This document shows, in pieces, positions 1 to 6,147 of a DNA stretch of 7,025 nt (positions are counted from its first letter, which is position 1; every line of letters begins with the position of its first letter). Below the pieces are notes generated by a model. That model did no database searches, was not told where the DNA came from, and worked only from the letters and a program-made list of their open reading frames with translations. The stretch lies in the NCBI GenBank assembly GCA_044464175.1, contig JBIQLO010000201.1, forward strand, positions 1-7,025. Direction: 5' to 3'. A program made the position numbers and the translations under genes. This DNA is from JBIQLO01 sp044464175. GTDB taxonomy: Bacteria; Planctomycetota; Phycisphaerae; Tepidisphaerales; Tepidisphaeraceae.

Positions 1-497
1 TGACGCCGCGCGGGGCGCGGACGGTCAGTTGGTGTGTCCGCAACCGCTGGTTCATGGATCCGGAGTTCAAACGTGTCCAGCCGGCTTTGGCGTTGTTTGA
101 GAACAAGCTGGGTGGGCGTGTGGCGGTCTATGCCCATGACCTGCCGGCCACGGCGTCGATCTCGTTTCTGAATCCGACCCGCAAGCAGCAGATCATTGGC
201 GTGCTGGAGTGGCTCCAGGGCCGGGCACTGGAGGCGGCGGCGATGACACCGGGGGACACATACCTGCTCTTCGGGCGGAACGAGGCCGATGAAGAGGATG
301 TGGCGGCGCTGTTCAATCTGAATCCGGATGCGGTGGAGGGGGTGGAGCTGCGGCTGGCCAAAGGAGCGCCGGCGGAGGTGTTGCACCTGGAAGCGGGAGG
401 GCAATGGAAGCCGTTGGGATTTGAGGCGACGGCGGGGGGCGTACGACTGCAGACGCGATTGGAAACCATGATGCCGCTGGTGGTGCGGATGCGGTGA
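1..497 (+). CDS. C-terminal fragment of an unidentified protein
   Basis: The reading frame is open from the left edge (first full codon at base 3) to a TGA at 495-497, so this is most likely the last ~164 residues of a larger protein. The ATG at 54 has no clear Shine-Dalgarno sequence and coding-like sequence precedes it (ending VRNRWF), so I do not treat it as the true start. The visible part looks soluble, with no membrane segment: a segment with ENKLGGRVAVYAHDL, then FLNPTRKQQIIGVLEWLQGR, then alternating hydrophobic strands ending GVRLQTRLETMMPLVVRMR. That final beta-rich layout resembles accessory C-terminal domains of large carbohydrate-active or exported enzymes, but I recognise no specific family and see no catalytic motif. 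It converges on the minus-strand cluster across 94 bases. Coding status is fairly secure from codon bias; function is unknown. Confidence 0.6.
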   Translation, partial: TPRGARTVSWCVRNRWFMDPEFKRVQPALALFENKLGGRVAVYAHDLPATASISFLNPTRKQQIIGVLEWLQGRALEAAAMTPGDTYLLFGRNEADEEDVAALFNLNPDAVEGVELRLAKGAPAEVLHLEAGGQWKPLGFEATAGGVRLQTRLETMMPLVVRMR

Positions 498-545
498 GGG
501 CGGGGGTGGCGCGTTCTTTGAAGGATTTGAATGGTCCCGCCCCCT
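498..545. terminator. weak candidate hairpin between convergent genes
   Basis: Directly after the plus-strand stop, GGGCGGG (498-504) can pair with CCCGCCC (536-542), a 7-bp GC-only stem with a 31-base loop; the following run is CCTT rather than a real T tract. A second small palindrome, ACTGC-TCA-GCAGT (579-591), abuts the stop codon of the minus-strand phosphodiesterase. Position between two converging genes fits transcription end sites, but neither has the U-run of a standard intrinsic terminator and the first loop is long. Treat as tentative. Confidence 0.2.
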
Positions 546-591
546 TCTCGATCTTGACCGGGAGTGGTGGCGAGATTCACTGCTCAGCAGT

Positions 592-1308
592 TCAAGAGGA
601 GAGGTGGAGCTGGACCAGGCGCTGGGGGTGGTTGGTGAGGATGCCATCGACGCCGCATGCGATCAGACGGCGCATTTCCTCGGGGTCGTCGGCGTAGAAG
701 GGATTGACCTTCAGCCCGTGGCGGTGGGCGGATTGGACCAGTTCGGGGGTGACGATGGCGTTTCGGGGCTGGAGGATTTCGCAGGGGTGGTGGCTCAGGG
801 CGATTTGCACATAGTCGGGATCACGAGCGCCAAAGAGATTGCACAGGCGGATGGCGGGATCGGCCTGGCGCAGGCGCTGCATCAGGGGGAGATCGCCGGT
901 GGCGATGAAGGCCCGATCATGAAGTTGGCGCTGGGCAAAGGCGGCCAGCAGGTGGTTGGCGATGGTCTGCCGGTCCGAATCGGTTTGGGGATAGGCATGG
1001 ATGTTGAGAATCATGCGGTCGGCGTAGGCCAGAGCTTCGGCCAGGAGGGGGATGCGCTGGCCGCGGCCGGCGTCAAGGGCGCGGACCTGGGCGAGGGTGA
1101 GGGAACTGACAGGGCCCGTGCCGTCGGTGGTGCGATCGACGGTGGGGTCGTGGAGGATGACGCAGTGGCCGTCGGCGGTGCAGCGGACATCGAATTCAAG
1201 CATGGTCGCGCCGATCCAGGCGGCGGCTTCATAGGCGAGGGTGGTGTTTTCGGGGTGGGTGCCGCTGGCGCCGCGATGGGCACAGATGTGGATGGGGTGG
1301 TTGTTCAT
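592..1308 (-). CDS. glycerophosphodiester phosphodiesterase family protein, divergent
   Basis: A 238-residue protein of the GDPD family (TIM-barrel), which typically hydrolyses glycerophosphodiesters to an alcohol and glycerol-3-phosphate. The family's N-terminal signature is clear: HRG (H11-R12-G13), PENT (19-22), the metal-binding E-x-D in LEFDV (E38, D40), and catalytic HDPTVDRTTDGTG beginning at H53. The C-terminal GVDGILTNHP near residue 220 is also typical, and length is normal. No signal peptide is visible, so it is probably cytoplasmic. Oddities: the usual third metal-ligand motif (lnIEiK) reads LNIHAYP, with H104 where Glu is expected, and the usual WTVN motif near the C-terminus reads NPFYADD. 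Catalysis is therefore plausible but substrate and rate may differ. I chose the ATG at 1308 because AAGGA lies 9 bases upstream and the family's first strand starts right after it; the frame is open further upstream, but that part overlaps the preceding gene. It is last of a four-gene cluster, 29 bases after the Uma2 gene. Confidence 0.88.
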   Translation of the reverse strand: MNNHPIHICAHRGASGTHPENTTLAYEAAAWIGATMLEFDVRCTADGHCVILHDPTVDRTTDGTGPVSSLTLAQVRALDAGRGQRIPLLAEALAYADRMILNIHAYPQTDSDRQTIANHLLAAFAQRQLHDRAFIATGDLPLMQRLRQADPAIRLCNLFGARDPDYVQIALSHHPCEILQPRNAIVTPELVQSAHRHGLKVNPFYADDPEEMRRLIACGVDGILTNHPQRLVQLHLSS

Positions 1309-1337
1309 CGAATCGGTTCCTTGGGGTAGAAAATTGA

Positions 1338-1964
1338 TCAGGGGAGCAGGTCTCGTACGTTCAGGGTGACTTCCCGGCCGGCCGCGGTGGGGCAGGGGAG
1401 GGTCTGGTCGAGGGTGAGCGTGGTGGACTGGGCGTATCGGCCGTGGCCGATCTGGGGCTGGGTGTAGACCTCGATGGTGCGCTGGGGGAGGTTGATGATG
1501 AAATAGCGTTCGATGCCGGCGTCGGCGTAGATGCGCTGTTTGGTGGTGCGATCGCGGCGCAGGGAGGCGTCGGCGACTTCGAGAACGGCCAGGATGTCGG
1601 CCGCGGTGGGGTGGCGGTGGCGGTAGTCGTCTTCTGTTCCCCGGACGATGGCACCGTCGGGCTCGGGTTCGTCGTTTGGAGCGAGGGTAATGGGCAACTG
1701 AATCTGCAAATAACACCCAAACGGCTCCAGTTCCCGGCTGAACCGGGTCAATTTTCGGATGACCCAGGCGTGATCAAATCCAACGGTCATGGGGTCCTCT
1801 CCTTCCTTGCTCCGGTCTTTGCGCACGAGGTGGCCGTCGAGCAGCTCGTAGGGCTGGCCCTCCTCCAGCACGCCGTCGCGGATCATCCGGTGGTACTGGT
1901 CCGTGGTGAGCGGCCAGAGGCGGGTGCGGGGGTCGAGCAGTTCCTGGGTGATGGTGGAAGGCAT
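1338..1964 (-). CDS. Uma2 family (DUF820) PD-(D/E)XK-fold putative endonuclease
   Basis: A 208-residue protein with the layout of Uma2/DUF820 proteins, restriction-endonuclease-like folds often present in many copies per genome; their biological role is unsettled. Visible family marks in order: PYELLDGHLV (residues 38-47), a conserved His (H65) starting the helix HAWVIRKL, EPDGAIV with D103 as the likely metal-binding aspartate, then LAVLEVADASLRRDRTTK with E129 and K142, followed by YADAGIERYFIIN. The acidic pair D103/E129 needed for a nuclease site is intact. The start at 1964 is favoured by GGAGG seven bases upstream; the frame continues open upstream, but that stretch overlaps the Rieske gene and has no family similarity. 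No signal peptide or membrane segment. It lies 50 bases after the Rieske gene and 29 before the phosphodiesterase, so probably shares their transcript. Nuclease activity is inferred from fold only. Confidence 0.88.
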   Translation of the reverse strand: MPSTITQELLDPRTRLWPLTTDQYHRMIRDGVLEEGQPYELLDGHLVRKDRSKEGEDPMTVGFDHAWVIRKLTRFSRELEPFGCYLQIQLPITLAPNDEPEPDGAIVRGTEDDYRHRHPTAADILAVLEVADASLRRDRTTKQRIYADAGIERYFIINLPQRTIEVYTQPQIGHGRYAQSTTLTLDQTLPCPTAAGREVTLNVRDLLP

Positions 1965-2014
1965 AGAGAGACCTCCACAAGCATTATAGCCGATGAGGCG
2001 GGTGGAGGAAGAAA

Positions 2015-2341
2015 TCAATACATTGGCAGATCGGCCTGGACGAGGGGCGGACGGCCGGGTCGTTCCAGAAGGCGGGCGGGGTAGGTGCGGATGGCACACT
2101 GAGGGGCGCCGGGCATCTGCCCGGTTTCAACATGGAAGGACCAGTAATGGAGGGGGCAGACGACGTTGTTGTTTTCGACAAAGCCGCTGGCCAGGGAGCC
2201 CCCGGCGTGGGGGCACAGGTCGTCCATGACGCGCGGCTGGCCGGCGTGGAGGAAGACGGCCAGATGGAAGCCGTCGATCTCGACGTACTTGCCGCAGCCT
2301 TCCTTGAGTTCAGTCAATTCACATAGGGAGGTCCAGGCCAT
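2015..2341 (-). CDS. small Rieske [2Fe-2S] protein, NirD-like
   Basis: A 108-residue single-domain Rieske protein. The cluster-binding motif is complete: C43-P-H45, a 16-residue spacer, then C62-P-L-H65, giving the C-x-H and C-x2-H pairs that hold a [2Fe-2S] centre. The following YWSFHVETGQMPGAP segment matches the loop after box II in ferredoxin- and NirD-like Rieske domains. There is no signal peptide, no membrane anchor and no catalytic mononuclear iron domain, so it is likely a cytoplasmic electron carrier or a subunit of some oxidoreductase; the partner is not evident here. The only ATG that keeps the whole domain is at 2341; no good Shine-Dalgarno precedes it (upstream CAACTTACCC), which suggests translation coupled to the gene ending 24 bases upstream. 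Assignment to the small nitrite reductase subunit itself is not supported, as no large subunit is nearby. Confidence 0.9.
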   Translation of the reverse strand: MAWTSLCELTELKEGCGKYVEIDGFHLAVFLHAGQPRVMDDLCPHAGGSLASGFVENNNVVCPLHYWSFHVETGQMPGAPQCAIRTYPARLLERPGRPPLVQADLPMY

Positions 2342-2365
2342 GGGTAAGTTGCTGTTTGTCGGTGG

Positions 2366-3541
2366 TTATTTGCCGGCGGGGGAGATTCTGTAGATTCTGC
2401 CGCCCCGGTCGGTGGAGAAGAGGATCGTGCCGTCGGGGGCTTCGGCGCAGTCGACGGGGCGGTCGAGGACTTTGTCGTTTTTGTCCAGGCAACTGACGAT
2501 CACCAGGGAGCCGTAAGGTTTCTGGGTGACGGGGTCGAACAGGACGCGGAGGATGCAGTAGCCAGCGCGGGGGGTGCGGTTCCAGGAGCCGTGGAAGGCG
2601 ATGAAGGCGTCGCCTTTGTTGCCCAATGGCGTATCCTGGGTGAGGAAGGTCCAGCCGTTGGGGGCCCAGTGGGCGGGGAAGCACCAGGCGGGCGGGGTGT
2701 TTTTGGCGGCCAACGTAAGAATATCGGGACGGTCGGCGTATTCGGGGCGGGGCATGTTCAGGCCGGTGATGAAGGGGTGGCCGTAGAAGTGGCCCTTCAT
2801 GTAGTGGTTGAACTCATCGGGGGGATTGAGGTTGGTGATCGGCTGGCCGCGTCCGGCGCGCTCGCCGAAATTATGGCCGAAGTTGTCCGAGCCGTGGTCG
2901 CAGCCCCAGACTTCCCTGGTGCCGGGGCGGTACTGGAGCTTTTCGGTGTTGCGGATGCCGGAGACAAAGAGGGTTTTGTTTTTGCCGTTCAGGTCATAGT
3001 GCCAGATTTTCTGGCGATCGGTGTCGGTCTGGTCGGTGATGTTGCCGGAGTCGCCGATGGAGGTGTAGAAGCCATCGTCATCGACGAGGATGGAGCGCCA
3101 CCAGTGGCCGCCGTGGGGAAGATTGTCGAGGATGGTCTTGATCTCGTCGGCCTTGCCGTCGCCGTTGGTGTCGCGGGCGGTGTGGATGGCGTCGGAGGTG
3201 GTGAACCAGAGGCGGTCCTTGAACCACTGAAGGCCATGGACGGTGGGCTTGTCGGTGACGAACTCGGTGCGCTCATTCTCCTGATAAACTCCGTCTTTGT
3301 TGGCATCGCGCAGGGCGAGGATGGAGTTGGCCCGGGGGACTGAGACATAGAGCGTGCCATCGGGCCCGAAGACCATGAACCGGGCATCGCTGATGCCGTC
3401 GGCGGCGAGGGTGACGCGGTAGCCGGGACGGACCTGGAAGGGGATGTCGGCGGCGCGGAGGCGGGAACAGGAGAAAAGAAGACAGAAGCCGGAAGCCAGA
3501 AGACAGACAATGCAAAGAAGGGAGAGACGGGATAGGCGCAT
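2366..3541 (-). CDS. exported PQQ-type sugar (sorbosone) dehydrogenase-like beta-propeller
   Basis: A 391-residue protein of the soluble glucose/sorbosone dehydrogenase family, six-bladed propellers that commonly use PQQ to oxidise sugars. Residues 1-31 form a signal peptide: basic start MRLSR, hydrophobic LLCIVCLLASGFCLLF, likely cleavage near AAD (30-32); a lipobox at C25 (LFSC) is possible but imperfect. Family marks: GPDGTLYVS (59-67), HGLQW (102-106), LPHGGHWWRSI with H146 as probable catalytic base, GDSGN (163-167), GIRNTEKLQYRPGT (195-208), WGCDHGSDNFG (212-222), FHGSWNR (316-322) and RPVDCAEAPDGTI leading to RGGRIYRI. Two Asp/Asn-rich loops, DANKDG (79-84) and DTNGDG (124-129), resemble calcium-binding loops. 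No fused cytochrome c domain. The ATG at 3541 has AAGGAG four bases upstream. First gene of the four-gene minus-strand cluster. PQQ use and the true substrate are inferred from the family; many relatives are uncharacterised. Confidence 0.88.
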   Translation of the reverse strand: MRLSRLSLLCIVCLLASGFCLLFSCSRLRAADIPFQVRPGYRVTLAADGISDARFMVFGPDGTLYVSVPRANSILALRDANKDGVYQENERTEFVTDKPTVHGLQWFKDRLWFTTSDAIHTARDTNGDGKADEIKTILDNLPHGGHWWRSILVDDDGFYTSIGDSGNITDQTDTDRQKIWHYDLNGKNKTLFVSGIRNTEKLQYRPGTREVWGCDHGSDNFGHNFGERAGRGQPITNLNPPDEFNHYMKGHFYGHPFITGLNMPRPEYADRPDILTLAAKNTPPAWCFPAHWAPNGWTFLTQDTPLGNKGDAFIAFHGSWNRTPRAGYCILRVLFDPVTQKPYGSLVIVSCLDKNDKVLDRPVDCAEAPDGTILFSTDRGGRIYRISPAGK

Positions 3542-3565
3542 GAGTCTCCTTGTTGGTCGAAGGAG

Positions 3566-3593
3566 AGTATAGGGCCTAGGAGGGTGTTGTCGA
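3566..3593 (-). promoter_or_regulatory. candidate sigma70-type promoter for the four-gene cluster
   Basis: On the minus strand TCGACA (3593-3588; five of six match TTGACA) and TATACT (3571-3566; five of six match TATAAT) are separated by 16 bases. Transcription would begin near 3559, giving a leader of about 18 bases that holds the AAGGAG ribosome site of the dehydrogenase gene. Read by eye; the -10 is good and spacing acceptable, but such matches occur by chance. Confidence 0.4.
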
Positions 3594-3672
3594 CTGGGAA
3601 ACCGGCTTCAAAGCGGTGCGCCGTCAGGTGTGCTGCCGCGTGCCGTGCGGGGCGAGAGGCCGAAAGTCGGTC

Positions 3673-4092
3673 CTAGGGGCGAAAGGTGTCGATGGGCTGG
3701 CGGCCGGCGAAACCGGTGGTCAGCTCGTGCCAGTACCCAATGGCGGGTTCATCGAGTTTCCAGCAAAGGCAGACGTCGCGGTTTTCGTGACGGGCGAGAA
3801 AATCGACCAGGCCGGTGGCCGGGTCTTTCAGGTCGCAGCCGATTTCGGCCAGTTCGGCGGCGAATTCCTGCAGGCGGCCCAGGAGTTGTCGGAGTTCGGT
3901 GTGGACCTCGGGCTTGGCCAGCCCGGTGAGGGCCTCGGCCTGGAGGCGGGCGGCCTGGTCGTGGGTGGCGACGATGTCGCGGACGATGCGGCGGACCAGG
4001 GGCAGGGCGCTGTTGGCCTGCTCGAGGGTGAAGCGCCGGTTGGAGGCGAGCGCCTGCTGGGACGACGGGGTGGCGGACTTGGGAGAAGCCAT
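3673..4092 (-). CDS. DUF2203 family protein
   Basis: A 139-residue protein matching DUF2203, a family without known function. Visible marks: the opening RRFTLEQANSALPLVRRIV (19-37), a helical middle rich in Ala/Leu/Glu that could form a coiled coil or helical hairpin (about 35-85), then IGCDLKDPATGLVDFLA (84-100) and the strongly conserved tail CLCWKLDEPAIGYWHE followed by GFAGRQPID (127-135). Two Cys (C108, C110) and H122 sit close together in the tail; whether they bind metal is unknown. Residues 2-18 are Ser/Ala/Pro/Gln-rich and look disordered. I start at the ATG at 4092, preceded by GGAAAG; an in-frame GTG at 4152 would add 20 residues unlike the family and would consume the leader. A candidate promoter lies upstream, so it appears to be its own transcription unit between the suf operon and the dehydrogenase cluster. 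No signal peptide. Confidence 0.85.
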   Translation of the reverse strand: MASPKSATPSSQQALASNRRFTLEQANSALPLVRRIVRDIVATHDQAARLQAEALTGLAKPEVHTELRQLLGRLQEFAAELAEIGCDLKDPATGLVDFLARHENRDVCLCWKLDEPAIGYWHELTTGFAGRQPIDTFRP

Positions 4093-4109
4093 AATTCGCT
4101 TTCCGATGC

Positions 4110-4141
4110 GCTGTTGCCGCAGCGTATTCAAGAACAACAGC
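4110..4141. repeat. 7-bp inverted repeat in the DUF2203 leader
   Basis: GCTGTTG (4110-4116) and CAACAGC (4135-4141) are perfect complements separated by 18 bases, lying between the candidate promoter and the ribosome site of the DUF2203 gene. On the transcript it would form a modest hairpin ending about 17 bases before the ATG. Could be a leader hairpin or protein-binding dyad; could also be chance. Confidence 0.3.
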
Positions 4142-4173
4142 CCAAGTGGCACGCGCCGCTCGGGTCTGATGGA

Positions 4174-4201
4174 ATTATGACCGGGTTGGGGCGGTAGTCA
4201 A
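4174..4201 (-). promoter_or_regulatory. candidate sigma70-type promoter for the DUF2203 gene
   Basis: On the minus strand TTGACT (4201-4196) and CATAAT (4179-4174), each five of six to consensus, are separated by 16 bases. Predicted start near 4167 gives a leader of about 75 bases to the ATG at 4092. It lies within the 288-base gap after the suf operon; the rest of that gap (4202-4380) shows no gene, RNA or clear terminator that I can support. Confidence 0.45.
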
Positions 4202-4380
4202 ATGCGCAGCCAAAGCCTCCGGCGATGGAGCCCCGGGACTGCGGACATTTTGGGGAAAGGAGGGTTGGAGCGGGGCTCTGTTTGACGGACCAGCGAGGGA
4301 AAGAAAGGCGGTGTGGTTGGGGCATCGGGCAGCCCTTTAAAGCCACCATTGATGTTTTGAACAGACAAGCACCACGGGCT

Positions 4381-6138
4381 CTACCGATTTGCGGATGCGG
4401 TGGTGAGTTGGCCGGCCAGGGCGCGGATGCGGCGGATCATGCCGTCCAGACCATTGCGGCGGCCCATGGACAGGTGCTGGTCGAGGCCAAGGCGGCGGAG
4501 CAGGTCGTGGGCGTCGAAGGCGAGAATCTGCTCGGCGCGCTGGCCATTGTAGACGCGCTGGAGGATGGCGATCAGGCCGCGCACCAGGGGGGCGTCGGAG
4601 TCGGCCAGGAATTCAAAGACATCGTCCGTGCCGGGCTTTTGCCGGCCGACCAGGTGGACGGTGCTCATGCAGCCGTGGACGCGGTTGCACTCCTGTTTGG
4701 AGCCGTCGGGCATGGGCAGGAGCTTGTCGCCCATCTCCAGAACGTAGGCGTCGCGCTGGTCCCAGTCGCCCAGGAACTCAAATTCCTCCACCAGCTCGTC
4801 GGCCGCGGCGGCGGGAGAGTCGGCGGCGGGAGGGGGCCATTCAACCTGTTCGAGCGGAACGGATTTGTGTTCGGCATGCGGGCGTGGGCGGGCGGCGGCC
4901 TCCTTGACGATTTCGGTGAGCGCCTCGGCCAGGGCGTCGATGTCCCGGGTGGTGTTGTACATCGCCAGGGAAGCGCGCGTGGTGGCGCCGACGCCCAGAC
5001 GCTCCAGCGCGGGCTGGCAGCAGTGGTGGCCGGTGCGGACGGCGATGTGGCGGCGGTCCAGGGCCATGCCCAGGTCGTAGGGACTGATGGGCGGATGGTC
5101 CATGACGAAGGAGAGGACGCCGGCCTTTTGTCTGGCGGTGCCGATGAGGCGCAGGCCGGGGATGGCCTGGAGTTTTTCGGTGGCGTAGTCCAACAGCTGG
5201 CGTTCGTGCGGCTCGGCGTTTTTCAAGCCGACGGATTCGATGTATTCAACGGCCGCCTTCAGCCCCACTGCTCCGGCGATGTGGGGAGTGCCGGCCTCGA
5301 ATTTGTTGGGCAGTTCGGCGTAAAGGGTCCTTTCAAAGGTGACCGACTCGATCATGTCCCCGCCCCCCTGGTAGGGGGGCATGGCCTCCAGCAGTTCGCG
5401 CCGGCCGTAGAGGACGCCGGTGCCGGTGGGGGCGAACATCTTGTGGCCGGAGAAGGCGTAGAAATCGCAGCCGATGGCCTGAACGTCGGTGGGGTGGTGG
5501 GCGACCCACTGCGCGCCGTCCACCAGCACCTTGGCCCCGGCGCGGTGGGCGAGTTTCGTGATCGTCTCCACATCGTTGATCGTGCCCAGGGAATTGGAGA
5601 CGTGGTTGACCGCGACGATGCGCGTGCGCGGGGTGAGCAGCTTTTCGTATGCCTCCAATATCAGCTCGCCCCGGTCGTTGATGGGGACGACCTTCAGCGT
5701 CGCCCCGGCCACCTGGCAGGCGATCTGCCAGGGGACGATGTTGGAGTGGTGCTCCATCCAGGAGACGATGACCTCATCCCCCTCGGACAGAAACGCCCGC
5801 CCGAAGGAGGCGGCCACGAGGTTGATTGACTCGGTGGTGCCTTTGGTGAAGAGAATCTCCTCCACCTCGGCGGCGTTGATGAACCGGCGGACGGCGGCAC
5901 GGGCCTGGTCGTACAGCTCGGTGGCGTGGCGGCTGAGCCGATAGACGCCCCGGTGGATGTTGGCGTTCTCGGATTCGTAGTACTTCTTTATGGCGTCGAT
6001 GACGGCGCGCGGCTTTTGCGTGGTGGCGCCGTTGTCAAGATAAACCGGGCCGGATTGGAGGAGGGGGAAGTCAGCGCGGATTTTGCGGACGTCGAAACCG
6101 AGAGAGGATGTTTCCGCGGGCGACATGGTTGCTGTCAT
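4381..6138 (-). CDS. sufS: cysteine desulfurase SufS fused to sulfur acceptor SufE
   Basis: A 585-residue two-domain protein for iron-sulfur cluster assembly. Residues ~15-415 are a SufS/group II cysteine desulfurase: YLDNGATTQKP near the start, TKGTTESINLVA, EHHSNIVPWQ, VDGAQWVAH, and FSGHKMFAPTGTGVLYG with the PLP-binding lysine K233. The active-site loop RTGHHCCQP supplies the persulfide cysteine, C373 by alignment, with an extra C374 where Ala is usual. After a Pro/Ala-rich linker (~415-443), residues ~444-580 form a SufE domain: LVEEFEFLGDWDQRDAY, NRVHGCMSTVHLV with acceptor cysteine C490, the FLADSDAPLVRGL segment, and GLDQHLSMGRRNGLDGMI at the end. The fusion would pass sulfur from C373 to C490 within one chain or dimer before delivery to SufBCD. 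Start: ATG 6138 has only weak AAAGAACAG upstream; ATG 6126 is a fair alternative. It follows sufD by 73 bases, separated by a long inverted repeat. Enzyme assignment is secure; internal transfer is inferred. Confidence 0.96.
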   Translation of the reverse strand: MTATMSPAETSSLGFDVRKIRADFPLLQSGPVYLDNGATTQKPRAVIDAIKKYYESENANIHRGVYRLSRHATELYDQARAAVRRFINAAEVEEILFTKGTTESINLVAASFGRAFLSEGDEVIVSWMEHHSNIVPWQIACQVAGATLKVVPINDRGELILEAYEKLLTPRTRIVAVNHVSNSLGTINDVETITKLAHRAGAKVLVDGAQWVAHHPTDVQAIGCDFYAFSGHKMFAPTGTGVLYGRRELLEAMPPYQGGGDMIESVTFERTLYAELPNKFEAGTPHIAGAVGLKAAVEYIESVGLKNAEPHERQLLDYATEKLQAIPGLRLIGTARQKAGVLSFVMDHPPISPYDLGMALDRRHIAVRTGHHCCQPALERLGVGATTRASLAMYNTTRDIDALAEALTEIVKEAAARPRPHAEHKSVPLEQVEWPPPAADSPAAAADELVEEFEFLGDWDQRDAYVLEMGDKLLPMPDGSKQECNRVHGCMSTVHLVGRQKPGTDDVFEFLADSDAPLVRGLIAILQRVYNGQRAEQILAFDAHDLLRRLGLDQHLSMGRRNGLDGMIRRIRALAGQLTTASANR

Positions 6139-6147
6139 CTGTTCTTT

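Noticed and set aside
604..1329. Plus-strand frame of 241 codons opposite the phosphodiesterase, and a similar one at 2591-3343 opposite the dehydrogenase
   Set aside because: Both are Gly/Val/Asp-rich mirror translations of GC-biased codons; the minus-strand frames carry clear family motifs.
1309..1716. Upstream extension of the phosphodiesterase frame to 374 codons
   Set aside because: The added N-terminal part is Arg/Pro/His-rich shadow translation of the Uma2 gene; the ATG at 1308 has a good ribosome site and begins exactly at the family's first strand.
2362..2371. Ten-base match (GGTTATTTGC) between the end of the dehydrogenase gene and the sufD-sufSE hairpin
   Set aside because: Short, not inverted at 2362, and falls in coding sequence around the stop codon; consistent with chance.
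592..3541. Defence or mobile island because of the Uma2 nuclease-fold gene
   Set aside because: No transposase, integrase, toxin-antitoxin pair, repeats or composition shift; Uma2 genes are commonly scattered through ordinary chromosomes.
4128..4349. 73-codon minus-strand frame between sufSE and DUF2203
   Set aside because: No Shine-Dalgarno, no recognisable domain, Pro/Ser/Cys-rich composition, and it overlaps the candidate DUF2203 promoter and leader.
4225..5829. A 534-codon plus-strand open frame opposite sufSE
   Set aside because: It is the GC-rich antisense shadow of a certain gene: Gly/Val/Ala/Asp-rich, low-complexity translation, no domain. The sufSE frame has full catalytic motifs on the other strand.
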